NCBI GenBank assembly: GCA_018136815.1
Contig: CM030939.1
Span: 1,595,930 to 1,659,929 of the forward strand
DNA: 64,000 bases
Direction of reading: 5' to 3'
Source of the DNA: Isochrysis galbana
Taxonomy: Eukaryota; Haptophyta; Isochrysidales; Isochrysidaceae
Shown piece by piece: positions 20,116 through 30,327 of this stretch. How positions within the stretch are numbered: position 1 is the stretch's first letter; each line of letters starts with the position of its first letter. The position numbers and the translations under genes were made by a program. The notes beneath the pieces are model-generated. The model saw nothing but the letters and a program-made list of their open reading frames with translations. It was not told where the DNA came from and made no database searches.

Positions 20116-21054
20116 CATGCACCGCGGGGGGAAGCAAAGAAAAAAAGTTGTTATGCTAGTCTGCATTTAATGTTAAAATATTGCTCCATATCCATATACA
20201 ATTGTGGACATTCGATCGCTCAAATCGACTGATGTCCCACAATTGACGGAACGACACTTGCTAGAAGCTGTGACGGATGGAGCGTGACCACTGACCACAC
20301 TGACCACTGCCTCGACGTGCAAAGTGCGAAGAGACGGAAGGGGATCGATCGTCCGTAGCGGGCGTAGCAACTATCGTTAAAAACGATAGGGTCATGGAGC
20401 GCGCCACGCTCCCCTCCTCTCTCTCCGCCCACACGGCCGCCGCGTCGGCCGACCAGGTCATGGGTCATGGTGGACGCCACACCCACGCAACCGGACCGCA
20501 CTTGAGCCAAGGCGACGCCCGTCCAGGTACCTCCCCAGGCTCCCCATGGAGAGGCACAACAAGTGATCGAGTGATCGAGCAAGGTTACGACCTGGACGAC
20601 TCGCAAATCATCATTACTCATAACGTTCACCTCCACAGTACCGTGGCACCAGGGCAATGTCGGCAAGGAGGTAACAGTTCCCGGGCCACAAGTAGGTGTA
20701 TAGCCCTGAATCTTCAGGGGTTTTTCTTGGATGTGCACTCACTACAACGCACGGCACCCCATCACCATCACATGCACTGAACGAATGGATGGACCGACTG
20801 GAGGCCCACAGCCAAGCCGCGCGACTTTTCCTCAGCCCCGGCGAAAGGGCGAGAGGATTCTCTGCGTTCAATGAGCAATGATACCACACCCTTGAAGATG
20901 CACGTGTGCCACACCACGAACACCACTCGAGGACGTGAAGAAACGGCGTCGTATGACGAGGATGGTGCACGGTGCTGCACCACCACCACCATCACGTCCT
21001 TCTTCACCCATGGCACTCACTGCCACCATGCCCATGCCGCCCTCTTCCTGGTCG
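20116..21054. other. No recognisable gene
   Basis: A hairpin ACTATCGTTAAAAACGATAG lies at about 20368-20390, followed by ATGGAGCGCGCC, resembling the start context of the MERA-family elements. The remainder to the HEMK gene holds only short unsupported frames. Confidence 0.3.
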
Positions 21055-22095
21055 CTACCGCGGACCAGACGCCCCGGTGATTCCGTCCCATTGCAGCTCG
21101 CAGAAGCGTGGATTGCCCGACAGGTCCGGGAACCAGCGCATGAACTTTACACCAGTGGCCAAGCCGTGCGGCTGGGCGAGCCACTCTCGCAGCGCGTGGG
21201 GATGGGAAGTGTCCACCTCCAGCCAAATAGAGCGCCCCCCCTCGGGGCGGAGAAGACGGGGCGCGGCGCGCACAATCTCACGGATGACGTCAAGCCCGTC
21301 CTCACCACCGCATAGCGCGCGCTCGTCTTCATAGTCAGCCACCTCGGCCGCAAGCGCCGCCATCTCGGCACGCGGAATGTATGGCGGGTTGGAAACGATG
21401 AGGTCGAAGCGTCGTGGCAGACCTAGCGCGGCAGCAGAGGCAGCATTCGGCTCCTCGTGAGCCAGTGCCCCAATCCCCCCTGGCTCGAGTACCGCCTCGT
21501 ATCGCCCCTCGAGCGTCAGCCGGCGTGCATTGGCCAACGCGAGCGCGACTGCCGCCTCGCTCACGTCGAGCCCGATGCAGGTTGCAGAGCGGAGCTGGTG
21601 GAGAAGAGCCAGCCCTATGGCGCCAGAGCCGCAGCCGATATCAAGCAAGCGCAGCTCGCCGCCCGCCGCTGATTCCGCCGGCGCGCGCAGCCGTACCGCC
21701 TGCAGCACCAGCTCCACTAGCTCCTCTGTCTCCGGGCGCGGGATCAGCACTGGCGGCGCCAGCATCAGCGTTAGGTCATGAAAGTCCCACTCTCCCACGA
21801 TGTACTGTACGGGCGTGCGTGCGAGCCGTGCCGCACACATCTCCTCGAAGCGCGTGCGCGGGTCGCCGTTGAGCGGCGTAGAGAGCCGCAAGAGAGCATC
21901 CGAGCGGCGCGTAGCGCCCGTGGCGGCTGCCAGCAGGTGCTCAGCCGAGAGGCGTGGCTCGGGGACGTTCGCGGCAGTGAAGGCGGCCTCTGCTGCCCGA
22001 AGCGCCGCAGCCGCTGAGCGAGCCTCTGCGGGTAGCCTGTAGGCGCGAGAGAGGGGAAGGAGAAGAAGGGCGAGGCGGTGGTGCCGAAGAGCCAT
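21055..22095 (-). CDS. HEMK1: Protein-(glutamine-N5) methyltransferase, HemK/PrmC family
   Basis: A single-exon 346-aa protein of normal family length. HemK/PrmC enzymes use S-adenosylmethionine to methylate the Gln of the GGQ motif in class I release factors. Visible motifs: QYIVGEWDFHDL (about 97-108), the IPRPETEELVE signature (118-128), the SAM-binding loop DIGCGSGAIGLAL (152-164), the acidic GLDVSE (175-180) and the catalytic NPPY (236-239). The first ~22 residues are Arg/Leu-rich with no acidic residue, so an organelle transit peptide (mitochondrion or plastid) is likely; which one is not decided by sequence. The ATG lies about 50 bases from a GA/CT repeat region that probably includes its promoter. 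Confidence 0.93.
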   Translation of the reverse strand: MALRHHRLALLLLPLSRAYRLPAEARSAAAALRAAEAAFTAANVPEPRLSAEHLLAAATGATRRSDALLRLSTPLNGDPRTRFEEMCAARLARTPVQYIVGEWDFHDLTLMLAPPVLIPRPETEELVELVLQAVRLRAPAESAAGGELRLLDIGCGSGAIGLALLHQLRSATCIGLDVSEAAVALALANARRLTLEGRYEAVLEPGGIGALAHEEPNAASAAALGLPRRFDLIVSNPPYIPRAEMAALAAEVADYEDERALCGGEDGLDVIREIVRAAPRLLRPEGGRSIWLEVDTSHPHALREWLAQPHGLATGVKFMRWFPDLSGNPRFCELQWDGITGASGPR

Positions 22096-22144
22096 CCGAG
22101 GCGGGAGAGCTTCCCCCCTCTGGGGGGGAAAAGGGAGGGGGGAG

Positions 22145-22221
22145 GGGGAGAGAATGAGAGAGAGAGAGAGAGCAGGACAAATTATAGGAAGGGGTTGAGG
22201 AGGTAAGAGAAAGAAGAAGAG

Positions 22222-22307
<86 letters not shown>

Positions 22308-22350
22308 CCTCCTCTCTCTCTCTCTCCCTCTCCCTCTTTCTCTCTCTTCG
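22145..22350. repeat. GA then (CT)n tract upstream of HEMK1
   Basis: A short (GA)n block at about 22156-22173 is followed by (CT)n from about 22224 to 22345 on the plus strand. It is upstream of the minus-strand methyltransferase gene. The flank to 22611 has no recognisable gene. Confidence 0.9.
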
Positions 22351-22611
22351 CAGCAGTGAGGAGCTGTGAAGAACAGGGCAACATATAATCTATCGCACGA
22401 GTCATTTCTACTAGAGGCTGCCGCTTCATGGGCATGCCCCATTTCTATGGGTGAAAATGAAAATCGGCCCGTTGACAACTAGAGGTGGCTGCCACTGGAT
22501 AAAAGATGCCCCTAGGCATGCTGTGCGCCGACATGTGCTTTTTTTTCTGATTGATGCACATGGTGACTCACAATGACATTTTACATACGCACGCGCACGG
22601 AACCAGGAGCC

Positions 22612-24734
22612 TCATGGACAGGCCCCAACGTCGGAGGCGGCGCCGGAGGCACAAACACCACTCTCAAGGCCCACAACGAGGGCACTAGCCACTGAAACGG
22701 GACTCTTGCGCCACTTCACACACTCTCTCTTCTTGCACCACCCTTTCTTCAAGTTCCCACAGTTGTCACACAACATGAACCCCTCCCACGGACACGGAAC
22801 AATCGCACACATGCACACATCCTTGCACGCTACGAAGGCGTCACGCCGAACACGAGACCGCTCCTCATCTTCGGCGCGCTTCTCCAGCCGCGCGGCCTTC
22901 TTTCTTTGAGCTGCATCCTCTACCTTTGCTGCCTCTTGCTGCCTCTTTTGCTTCTCTCCCCACATGTCCCTAAGAGTGAAAGATCCGGACAATTGCACCA
23001 GCCGCCTACGCGCACGCACGGGACTCGCACTGTCGCCGTCAGCCGCATCAGAGTCATCATCCGACCCAGTGCCACCCTGCCGCGCGCTCGGGGCGTCTGA
23101 ACTCAACGACAACACTCCACGCGAAGGATCATACGGCGCTTGTGCCTTCTCCTCAAGCTTCTTTGCAAATTGCTCCAGCTGCTGCAGCTTCGCATTCGCC
23201 GCTGCTAGACTTCCGCGCCGCAAACCCGGCGGCGTGCGCTTGGCCTCTGCCAAAGAGGATGGACCGGGTGAAGACACCGAAGCGTCCCTCCGGGCCGCGG
23301 CCAACTCTGCATCTTGATCAACAAAATTGGATCGGTCCACTAGCTGAGGGCACAACCTGTTACCTGCGATGCCAACACGCTTCCACGCCTTGATGATGTC
23401 GTACCTATCGCACCAGGAGAACCACATGCCGGGGACTCCCAAGCGCTTGCTACCCCCCAATATGCCTAGGAAGTCAGCAAGGGCGAGGTGGCTGAGTGGG
23501 TGGCCGTGCACGGCTAAGTGTGCATCCTTGTATGCGTCCCTAGCCTTATTATATGACCTGTGAAATGAAGAGTTGAACTGGTCCAAAGCTTGCAAGAAGC
23601 CCGAGGTGCCTGACTCCTCCGTGAAGATACGTATGCCAAGCTCTGCTGCAGGCCCGCTGGTCTTACGTAGAAGGTCGTCGCTAAAGCGAGAGCAGTGGTT
23701 GTCCAACATGAGGACAACCGGGCGCTGAATGGGCTCACCACCTGTGGCTGCCTCCACTGCGCTGCGCTGGGAGATCCACTCGTCGAGACGGTGGATGTAA
23801 TGGAGGAACGTCTCCTCTGTCTGCATGCCCTCCGCCGAGTGAACGGGCAAGCACGAGCGCGTTTGCAGGCGTGTGACGTCGACCCGATCGTCGAATGTGC
23901 ACTCCCCTGGAGGACACTCGATGAGCATGTCTCCTGTGGCCCACTTCCGCTTCACCACAAGCTGCACCCCATAATTCCAACCAGAAGCGTCCCATGTCAT
24001 CATTACAGTGACCGTTTCTTTGTTCCCGCCTGTAAGCTGCCGTGCTGCCTTACCCTTCCTCTTTGCCACCTTCGCCCGCCGCCCCTTCTGCGGCACGTCT
24101 AGCGGCTGCGGTGTCTCGTCGCCGTTTAACAGCCGCCTTGGGTCTTTGATTACCTATGGGTGAGCGTTTGTGAAAGAGGTTAGCGTTGTGCATGCGTGGT
24201 GCGTTGTGCGCGGTGCGCGTGCGAGAGACAGAGGCGTGCATGACTTACCTTTGTGTGGGGATCCATCACGCCTGCGTCAATCAGCTCGCGCTCCAGCCCA
24301 TACTCGCCGAAAAAATGGTTCTCTACTACGGCCTCCCTGTGCTTTTGTGACCTCTTCTCCTCCTCTGCCCTCGAAACCCCTTCGGTGATGTCGATACCAC
24401 GAGCCCGCCACCATGGATAGATGCGTTGAAAGAATGTGTGAGACAGGTCGATGTTGGAATTGAGGTGGTTGAGCTCCGGCGTGTTGAGAGGAATAGTACC
24501 CTTGCCGTACTTCTTAGTCTTGTTGAACCTGTGCCGCTCTGCCAGCACAGCGCGTACCTTTACAGAAATCTGGTGCCTGTTTTGGGGGTCGTGAACGTCA
24601 GCGCGAGCCAGAACCCAAGATGCCAACTTGAGCCTCTCAGCGTTTGTGAGAAGCTGTTGGTTGGCATCCCGTGGGGAGTCATCATCAGAGGTGCCCCTCT
24701 TCAGCGCCGGCGATGCCGAGTTTACTAGCGCCAT
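22612..24734 (-). CDS. Pogo/Tc1-type DDE transposase with one intron
   Basis: Exon 1 is 24734-24249 and exon 2 24153-22612, joined by a 95-nt intron (donor GTAAGT, acceptor CATAG), giving about 675 aa in frame. Exon 1 has a CENP-B/Tc5-like helical DNA-binding region ending FFQRIYPWWRARG. Exon 2 opens with LLNGDETPQPLD, the place of the first catalytic Asp in pogo-like enzymes. VVLMLDNHCSRF supplies the second Asp, and LDQFNSSFHRSYN the third-acid region. The C-terminus has a Cys-rich cluster (CAIVPCPW, LCDNCGNLKKGWC). The N-terminus looks truncated against the copy at 34.4 kb: it lacks about 85 residues and its first Met lies inside a Gypsy relic. The catalytic frame is open, so the copy may be recent, but no terminal repeats were identified. 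Confidence 0.8.
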
Positions 24735-24885
24735 CGGTCTTGACGATGAACGGACGGTCTTCTCGAGGAGGGGCGAGGACCGGCTCCTCGGAGATAGCTT
24801 TCTTGAGGTCCTCGATAGCCAGGCGACAGGCTTCGGTCTGCGACTCGGACGCGACGTCGCATCCTTTGCGCGTGAGCGAGGTCAA
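24685..24885 (-). pseudogene. Gypsy-type reverse transcriptase/RNase H relic
   Basis: The frame contains LTRKGCDV, then CRLAIEDLKKAISEEPVL and PFIVKTDGAS, the connection between the RT thumb and RNase H in Ty3/Gypsy polyproteins, where the usual text is LKxALxxxPVL...FxxxTDAS. Only about 65 residues remain. Its end overlaps, in another frame, the start of the pogo-like transposase, so the two elements abut. Confidence 0.7.
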
Positions 24886-25094
24886 TGACGCGGCACGGAT
24901 AGCTTGTCTCTAGTGTACTCCTCCGGGAGGACCGGGTATAGTCGCCTCCAGAGGAGGTTAATCATTTCTCGTGCCTCCGGGTCGTCCAGTACCTCCGGCG
25001 GTATCTTGGCCTCAGTCTCCGTTGCCCTTTTGGGGGGGGCTATTGCGAAAGTCGCTACCACGGGGTGGTGATCTGATGCCTCACCATGAAACAA
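24882..25094 (-). pseudogene. Possible LINE endonuclease fragment
   Basis: The frame includes SDHHPVVATFAI, resembling the final SDHxPV motif of APE-type endonucleases of non-LTR retrotransposons, then a charged helical tail (WRRLYPVLPEEYT). It lies directly against the Gypsy fragment. Only one motif is visible, so the assignment is tentative. Confidence 0.4.
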
Positions 25095-25600
25095 TGAAAC
25101 AGTTGGCTTCTGAAACTTGAAACTTTGCAGAAGCTCTTATGATCTTATGATGAAAGCATGAGACGCACCTGTTGCGGGTAGGGGGAACACCCCATGCGAC
25201 GCGCTCTATTCTTAGAGCGCGCCTCCTCACATGCAAGGAGGAGCGTCCCAGACACACTCTATTCTTAGAGCGTGTCTCCCCTTCCGCCCCTCTCCCCCGG
25301 TTCCCTCGCATGCAGCTCCAGCCGGGATCCCTTCCTTCCCTCCTTCCGTGAAACCCCAGCGGTTCCTTTTGTTCCCTCGGCCCGCGAGGCTCGGAACCCC
25401 CCCCCGCGCTCGCCCCTTGTTTCTCCCCCATCCGACGCCCGGCTCTCCCCTTCGTTCCATTAGTCTTTCCTCTGTTCCTAGAGTTTCCCCGTGTTTTCTT
25501 TCCCCGTTGTCCCGGTTTGTTTTTTACCCTCGTCCTCTTGTTTCTGGCGCGCTCGCCCGGAAGCACCCCCCTCCCCTCCCTCTTTCCTCTTCCTCCTCTC
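25095..25600. other. No gene; duplicated palindromic word
   Basis: The palindrome CTCTATTCTTAGAGCG occurs near 25204 and 25257. The rest is pyrimidine-rich on the plus strand without a credible ORF. Confidence 0.3.
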
Positions 25601-25990
25601 TTCCCTGCGGCTCTGGCCCATGGCGCGCGCCTGCGGCCCCTCTTCAGGTCCCCAGGAGGCCTGCAGGGGCCTGGGAGCACAGCTCAGGGGGCAGGTGAGG
25701 CTGGGGCATGGCCCTGGCCCCTCCTGCCTCTCCCTCGCTGGCTCTCGAGCCCCTGCCGGTCGACAGGAGCTGGCTGGGGGCTCCTGATCAGGGGGGCCCA
25801 GGGGGAGGAGGGGTTGGTCAGAGCGAGAAGCAGGCCAACGCGGGCCAGGGCGTGCGATCTGTGCCCGACTCCCAGGGAGAGTCTGGGCAGTCTGGGTGAG
25901 TCCCCCCTACATGCCAAGAGGCAGCGCAGGGGGGTGGATGGTTCTCGCCCCCCATGAGGGGAGTCGAGAGAGTGGGGGGGCACGAGGCCC
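25600..25990. repeat. Diverged copy of the foldback-element arm
   Basis: The stretch with CAGCTCAGGGGGCAGGTGAG, GGCCCTGGCCCCTCCTGCCT and later CAGGCCAACGCGGGCC resembles the arms of the inverted-repeat element at 43.4-44.7 kb (AGCTCAGGGGGGCCAG; CCCCTGGCCCCCCTGC; CTCTCCCACGC). Similarity was judged by eye and is imperfect. Confidence 0.35.
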
Positions 25991-27749
25991 CCCTCCATGG
26001 CGACCAATCATAAGATTAGTGTGACACGAACGGGGAAAGCGCACGCGGGCGAGACTGAGATCGAGGGGCCGATCTCAGCCGACATGGGGACACACGAGAC
26101 AAGGACGGGGCACAAGAGCACACGGAGCAAGGGCACAGGGCGCTCGAGCGATGGCGCTGAGCAAGAGCCTGCCGAAGGAGAAACAACACGCGGGGGGGAG
26201 AGAGACACGCGGGAAAAGAAAGATGAAAAGAGGCTGGAAGCTCAAGGAAAACACTCGAGGGAGAGATGAGAAAAGAAGGGGGGAAAGCGTCCGCGCGATG
26301 GCATGATGGGAGGGAAGGAGAGAAGAGAGAAGGAAGGTATCGCGCGGACGGGATCCTCTCATATGCGAGAGGAGGGGAACGAAAGGGAGAGAAGAAAGAG
26401 AGCGAAGGGCACCCGGCAGAGGGCGGGAGCGACCTAAAAATGGAACAAGTGTACAAAGTGTACAAGCGCCCCCCCTACCCGCAACAGCACCTCTCCATGC
26501 ATTCACATCGACTTTTGGGTGCGATTGCGATTGTGAAAAGTCGATTTTTCCCGTCCCCACCGCTCTACCCTAGCCGAAGCAGCGCGCGCGGCCTCCCCCA
26601 TCCCAGTTCCCCAAGAAAGAAGCAGAGAGAGGGGAATGGGGATGTGGTAAAACAGGGAGGGTAGTTAGGAGCAGCACCTGCAATCTGCCGCACGCCGCGC
26701 GAGTACCGAGTACCGGTTCGTTTTATTAAGATTTTTTTTACATATTGCGATGACATTACATGACTTTGAGCCCAACGTCACGGTGGGGGCGACAAGGACC
26801 GGGATACGAGGGGGCGCGCAAGCCAAGGAAATGTGAGTAAATGTGGGGTAACCTCGCAACAGGTAGCGCCGATTGATCTTGCTAATCAGTTAGCGCTAGG
26901 ACTGCATAGCCCATTGCTAGAGCCACTAGAGCGAAGGCGAGCTACCCAGCCAGCTCGTAGGCCAACAGCGCCTCGCCATTAAAAGATTGCATGGATAGCA
27001 TTGGCACTGTGTGCACCTCCACTTGAACCTTCATTCGTTGATGGCCTAACCACACTCTTTGCTATTCCCCTCACCCAGCAGATGCACTTCGGCTTCTTGT
27101 TACTTGTTGACCAATACAGCGGGCGAAAGCGTTGCTCTCCATCGAATGGCTAGCCTTTGAGTCTCGTGGCGCCTTGATGTGATCAGGAAACTATTGTGCC
27201 AAGGCGGCAAAGAAGGCCTCTGTCCCATTATCGTAGATATCGGAAAGGATGTGCATGGCGCCTTGAGGTGCGACCAAGCGAGACGCGAACTTGGTGCAAC
27301 TTCACGCTTGAAACGTCGCGTGGAGTGTCACTAGGCTGCGCGTGAGTGCGGGGAGAGGGGAAGTTGGAGCAGCAGCGGGTCCCAATCGTGCATGGCATGC
27401 ATGGCTTGCAGAGAGCGCCCGAACGCTGGCAGAGCAGGAGCAAGGAGCGAGCCACTCGCCGCTTCTTGTCGCGGTGTTCACTTTCAGACAACCTTCACCT
27501 TCGGGGGAGGAATGCTGCAAGGGCCCACCTTCTCTCATCTTCTTGGCGCGCGCAACGAGTTGGCGCGCGCAACGAGAACGTCAGACGTGCAAAGGCGGTA
27601 GGCCGCATCGCGCTCACACGCAGTAGGCAGCGATCATCATAAATGGACGCGTTCAATGTTCCGTGAAGTGAGCGACTTGGAGATGTGGCCAGGACACATC
27701 GCTTCAATACCTGCCCGTGTAAATGTGGGCGCTTGCCGCAGCTTACACC
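25991..27749. other. No confidently recognisable gene
   Basis: Frames here are purine-rich (26000-26450) or short. On the minus strand, 27178-27290 reads like a terminal exon (LVAPQGAMHILSDIYDN, then stop) and 27600-27710 reads VLKRCVLATSPSRS. I could not join them into a phase-consistent gene. Confidence 0.3.
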
Positions 27750-28814
27750 TCATCGCAAGCACCGTGCCACCTTGGTGACGGGTGCGTCTTGCCGCCAGCC
27801 CCAGCGGCGCCAGTCGGCGCCCTGCGGCGGTGGCACGTTGAGGCCTGGGATGGAGAGGAGAGGCTCCTTGTCCCGGTCAGCTCCACGGGACTGCCTCTCT
27901 GACCTCTCTGCAGACTGACCATCTTGCCTCTCGTCTACTCTTTCCCCCTCCACGCCAGCGCGTGCATCCGCCTTGCCCGACGACCCTGACACCTTCCATT
28001 CTTCTGGCGCTTCATAGTACATCTTGAGCTCTACTTCGCGGCCCGAAGCGGAGTCGGTTGCGCCAGCCAGCTGAGGCTCACGGTGACCCATGTGGCCGGG
28101 CGGAAACCCCATCCGCTGCATCCTCAACAGGTAGGGTGGCGGGTCAAGCGGCCTCATCCCCAGCATAACCTGCAGCTCCTCGGAAAGCTGTCCGACCACG
28201 AAGCGCCGCTGTTCCGGTTGTAGATCGAAGTAGCGCCCCTGAAATGCCGGCGCCTTTCGCGGTCCAATGGGCGCACGCCTCGGGGCAAATAATGGCACTG
28301 CCGCCTTGGGCTTGGGGCAAGCGCGCGCCTCGTGCCCCTCCTTGCCGCAGTTGAAGCAAGTTGTTGCACTGCACTGCGGCAACGCCGGTGGGAGAGGCAG
28401 CGGCGTGCGCAGGAGACGCGAATACTTTGGCGTGGGCAGCTCTGCCGCCTCGTGGCCGCTCACCTCGCCCGCCCAGTCGATGGAGAATGCCTGGCAGTAG
28501 TGTACAAGCTTTGGCAAGGGGTGGCCCTCCTCGCCGAGCTCCCCCTCGCTTTCCCCTGAGCCAGCTCCCACGTTCGCCGAGCGCAGCACCTCCTCGAGCC
28601 TCCTCTTGGTCTCTCTCTCTGCTGAGCGCCACTCAACACTTGCCAAACACTCCGCTCGGATCGAGGGAGGGAGGGAGAGATCGGGCGCGGCGGGGGCAGT
28701 GGCGAGAGGGAAGATTCTTGGCGATTCCCTACTTCCCGACCTGCTCTGCTCCTTTCCCACGTCCCCCGCACTCCGTCCAGGGCAAAAGGAAGAGAAGAGG
28801 TCTTCCTCGTCCAT
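27750..28814 (-). CDS. ZCCHC8-like protein (CCHC knuckle plus PSP domain)
   Basis: About 354 aa from the ATG that opens MDEEDLFSSFCPG. The frame is open further upstream, but only through GA repeats. A single zinc knuckle, CFNCGKEGHEARAC, is followed about 60 residues later by a PSP (proline-rich, spliceosome-associated) domain: FVVGQLSEELQVMLG and PPPYLLRMQRMGFPPGH. This order is that of ZCCHC8, the scaffold of the nuclear exosome-targeting (NEXT) complex in animals; related proteins occur across eukaryotes. The N-terminus contains an acidic start and a basic helix (ERETKRRLEEVL). A possible 60-nt intron (27711-27770) could replace the last residues with a different C-terminus (VLKRCVLATS...), but the unspliced stop at 27750 is simpler. 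Confidence 0.75.
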   Translation of the reverse strand: MDEEDLFSSFCPGRSAGDVGKEQSRSGSRESPRIFPLATAPAAPDLSLPPSIRAECLASVEWRSAERETKRRLEEVLRSANVGAGSGESEGELGEEGHPLPKLVHYCQAFSIDWAGEVSGHEAAELPTPKYSRLLRTPLPLPPALPQCSATTCFNCGKEGHEARACPKPKAAVPLFAPRRAPIGPRKAPAFQGRYFDLQPEQRRFVVGQLSEELQVMLGMRPLDPPPYLLRMQRMGFPPGHMGHREPQLAGATDSASGREVELKMYYEAPEEWKVSGSSGKADARAGVEGERVDERQDGQSAERSERQSRGADRDKEPLLSIPGLNVPPPQGADWRRWGWRQDAPVTKVARCLR

Positions 28815-28828
28815 CGGCGCCGCGCGCG

Positions 28829-29145
28829 ACGACGGGAGAGAGAGAGGGGCGGCGGGGCGCGGGCGGGGGGAGAGAAAGGGGAAGAAAGAGAGAGTTTGAG
28901 AGAAGAGAAGAGACCAAGAAAGAGAGAGAGAGAACGAGACGAGAAGAAGGAGGAAGAGACAAGAAGAGAGAAAGAAGATGAGAGTGACGACGGGGAGAGA
29001 GAGAGGGGCGGCGGGGCGCGGGGTCATCGGGGAAACACGAAGAAAGAGAGAGTTTAAGAGGAGAGAAGAGACCAAGAAAGAGAGAGAGAGGGCGAGGCGA
29101 GAAGAAGGAAGAGGAGACAAGAAGAGAGAAAGAGATGAGAGTGGG
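28829..29145. repeat. ~158-bp tandem duplication of GA-rich 5' flank
   Basis: A block starting GACGACGGGAGAGAGAGAGG (28829) recurs at about 28986 with the same order of words: GGCGGCGGGGCGCGGG, GAGAGTTTGAG/GAGAGTTTAAG, GAAGAGACCAAGAAAGAG. It lies just upstream of the ZCCHC8-like start. Confidence 0.75.
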
Positions 29146-29900
29146 ACGAGAGAAATCCTTCTTGAGTATTATTATTAGGGAGCTCCTTAGTCTCTCCCTA
29201 TTTTTAGTACACGGATCTCCCCCCTTCAAATCTCAACATCACAACATCACAACTAAGTTTAGACTTGGTTCCTTGGTTGCGGTAGGGCCACCATTGCCCA
29301 GAAGCGTTCCCAAGTATCCATGCCCGCTACTTGGCCCACGCCAGAGTTTCGCGAAATGTTTTGCAAAATTCGGGTGGACCGACGAAATCGAAATTTTGGA
29401 CCGAAATTTGGGTGCAAGTGCAAGTGCAAGTGCGAGGCACTGAAGACCGGCGCATAGCGCCGAAGCGAAATTTGGGCCCCAAACGAAGCGCCCTCCCCCC
29501 CGTCGCCTCCCCCCCGCATGCGCAGCATTCGCATGCCGCCCTCTCAATAAAAATAGTTACAACTGGGAATATCGGCGGCTTCACTGACTGAGCCACTGAG
29601 CCAATGGCGACGAACAAACGAAGAAGCACTTACTGTTGAGATTGCGTCCGCATGGGTTGTATATAGTTAGTGTAGAGTGTATAGAGTTTAGTACGTACGC
29701 GAATACTGTATAATGTTAGATAGGTGCGTATCGATGCGCGCGGAGCGCGCTAGCGCTATTATAACCGAGAGCAAAGCAAAACACCCCCGAAATTTGGGTG
29801 GAGCGGCGGCCGGGGTCGGGGGCAGAATACCTAAAATCAAAAGACCGTCAGCTCAGCACACCCATCTTTATAGAGGACGCCAAGGGCAAGCTGAAAATGA
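29146..29900. other. No gene; repeat debris
   Basis: Near 29388 a segment with GAAATCGAAATTTTGGACCG matches 5995-6022 (GAAATCGAAATTTTTGACC), and CGAAATTTGGG recurs near 29463 and 29788. No coding sequence recognised. Confidence 0.35.
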
Positions 29901-29944
29901 ACGACAACCTCGGCCTCGCGGCGACAGCGCTTGGCCTTGCCGAG

Positions 29945-30215
29945 AGACTCGCCTGATGAGGTCGGGGCACACCTCCCTGCGCGGGCTGCAGACGGGCGAG
30001 CACCGCGTGCTGGGCTGCCCGAAGCACCTGGCGGCCGACGGCGCGGTCGCCTTCGGCACGGGCAAGAAGGGCACGCCGCTCGACCAGGGCGACGTGCGCC
30101 GGCGCGCGCCGGCGGCGGTCGCGCGCCACCTGCGCCCGTACGAGGCGCTGCTCGACGCGGGCGCGCTCGTGCTGATGGCCTCGTACAGCAGCGAGGTCAA
30201 TGGCCGACGCGTGGC
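29945..30215 (+). pseudogene. Glycoside hydrolase family 3 fragment
   Basis: About 85 codons read RGLQTGEHRVLGCPKHLAADG, then TPLDQGDV and LRPYEALLDAGALVLMASY. In GH3 beta-glucosidases the corresponding segment carries the KHF substrate-binding motif and the stretch before the nucleophile Asp. Neither the upstream barrel nor the downstream catalytic SDW is present. The frame passes straight into dispersed repeat sequence at about 30232, so this is a truncated relic or captured exon. Codon use is strongly GC3-biased like the host genes, which favours a host origin over recent transfer. Confidence 0.65.
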
Positions 30216-30231
30216 CGATCTGACATCCGAT

Positions 30232-30293
30232 CACGGATCTCGCCACCCAAGATCAGGAACGACGAGGAAAAAAACTCAGCACGCGTAGCTGGG
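30232..30293. repeat. Dispersed repeat R-P, copy 1
   Basis: Contains CACGGATCTCGCCACCCAAG and ACTCAGCACGCGTAGCTGGG. The same two blocks occur in the same order at 31935-32036. Confidence 0.8.
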
Positions 30294-30327
30294 GGTGTTT
30301 GGGAGTGGTAATAATAATAACCAAAAG

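Noticed and set aside
27178-27717. Possible terminal exons (VLKRCVLATSPSRS and LVAPQGAMHILSDIYDN) on the minus strand
   Set aside because: No phase-consistent joining with each other or, beyond the first, with the ZCCHC8-like gene; too little evidence for a gene.
29713-29940. N-terminal extension of the GH3 fragment ORF
   Set aside because: Residues before RGLQTG show no GH3 similarity and the DNA is repeat debris.
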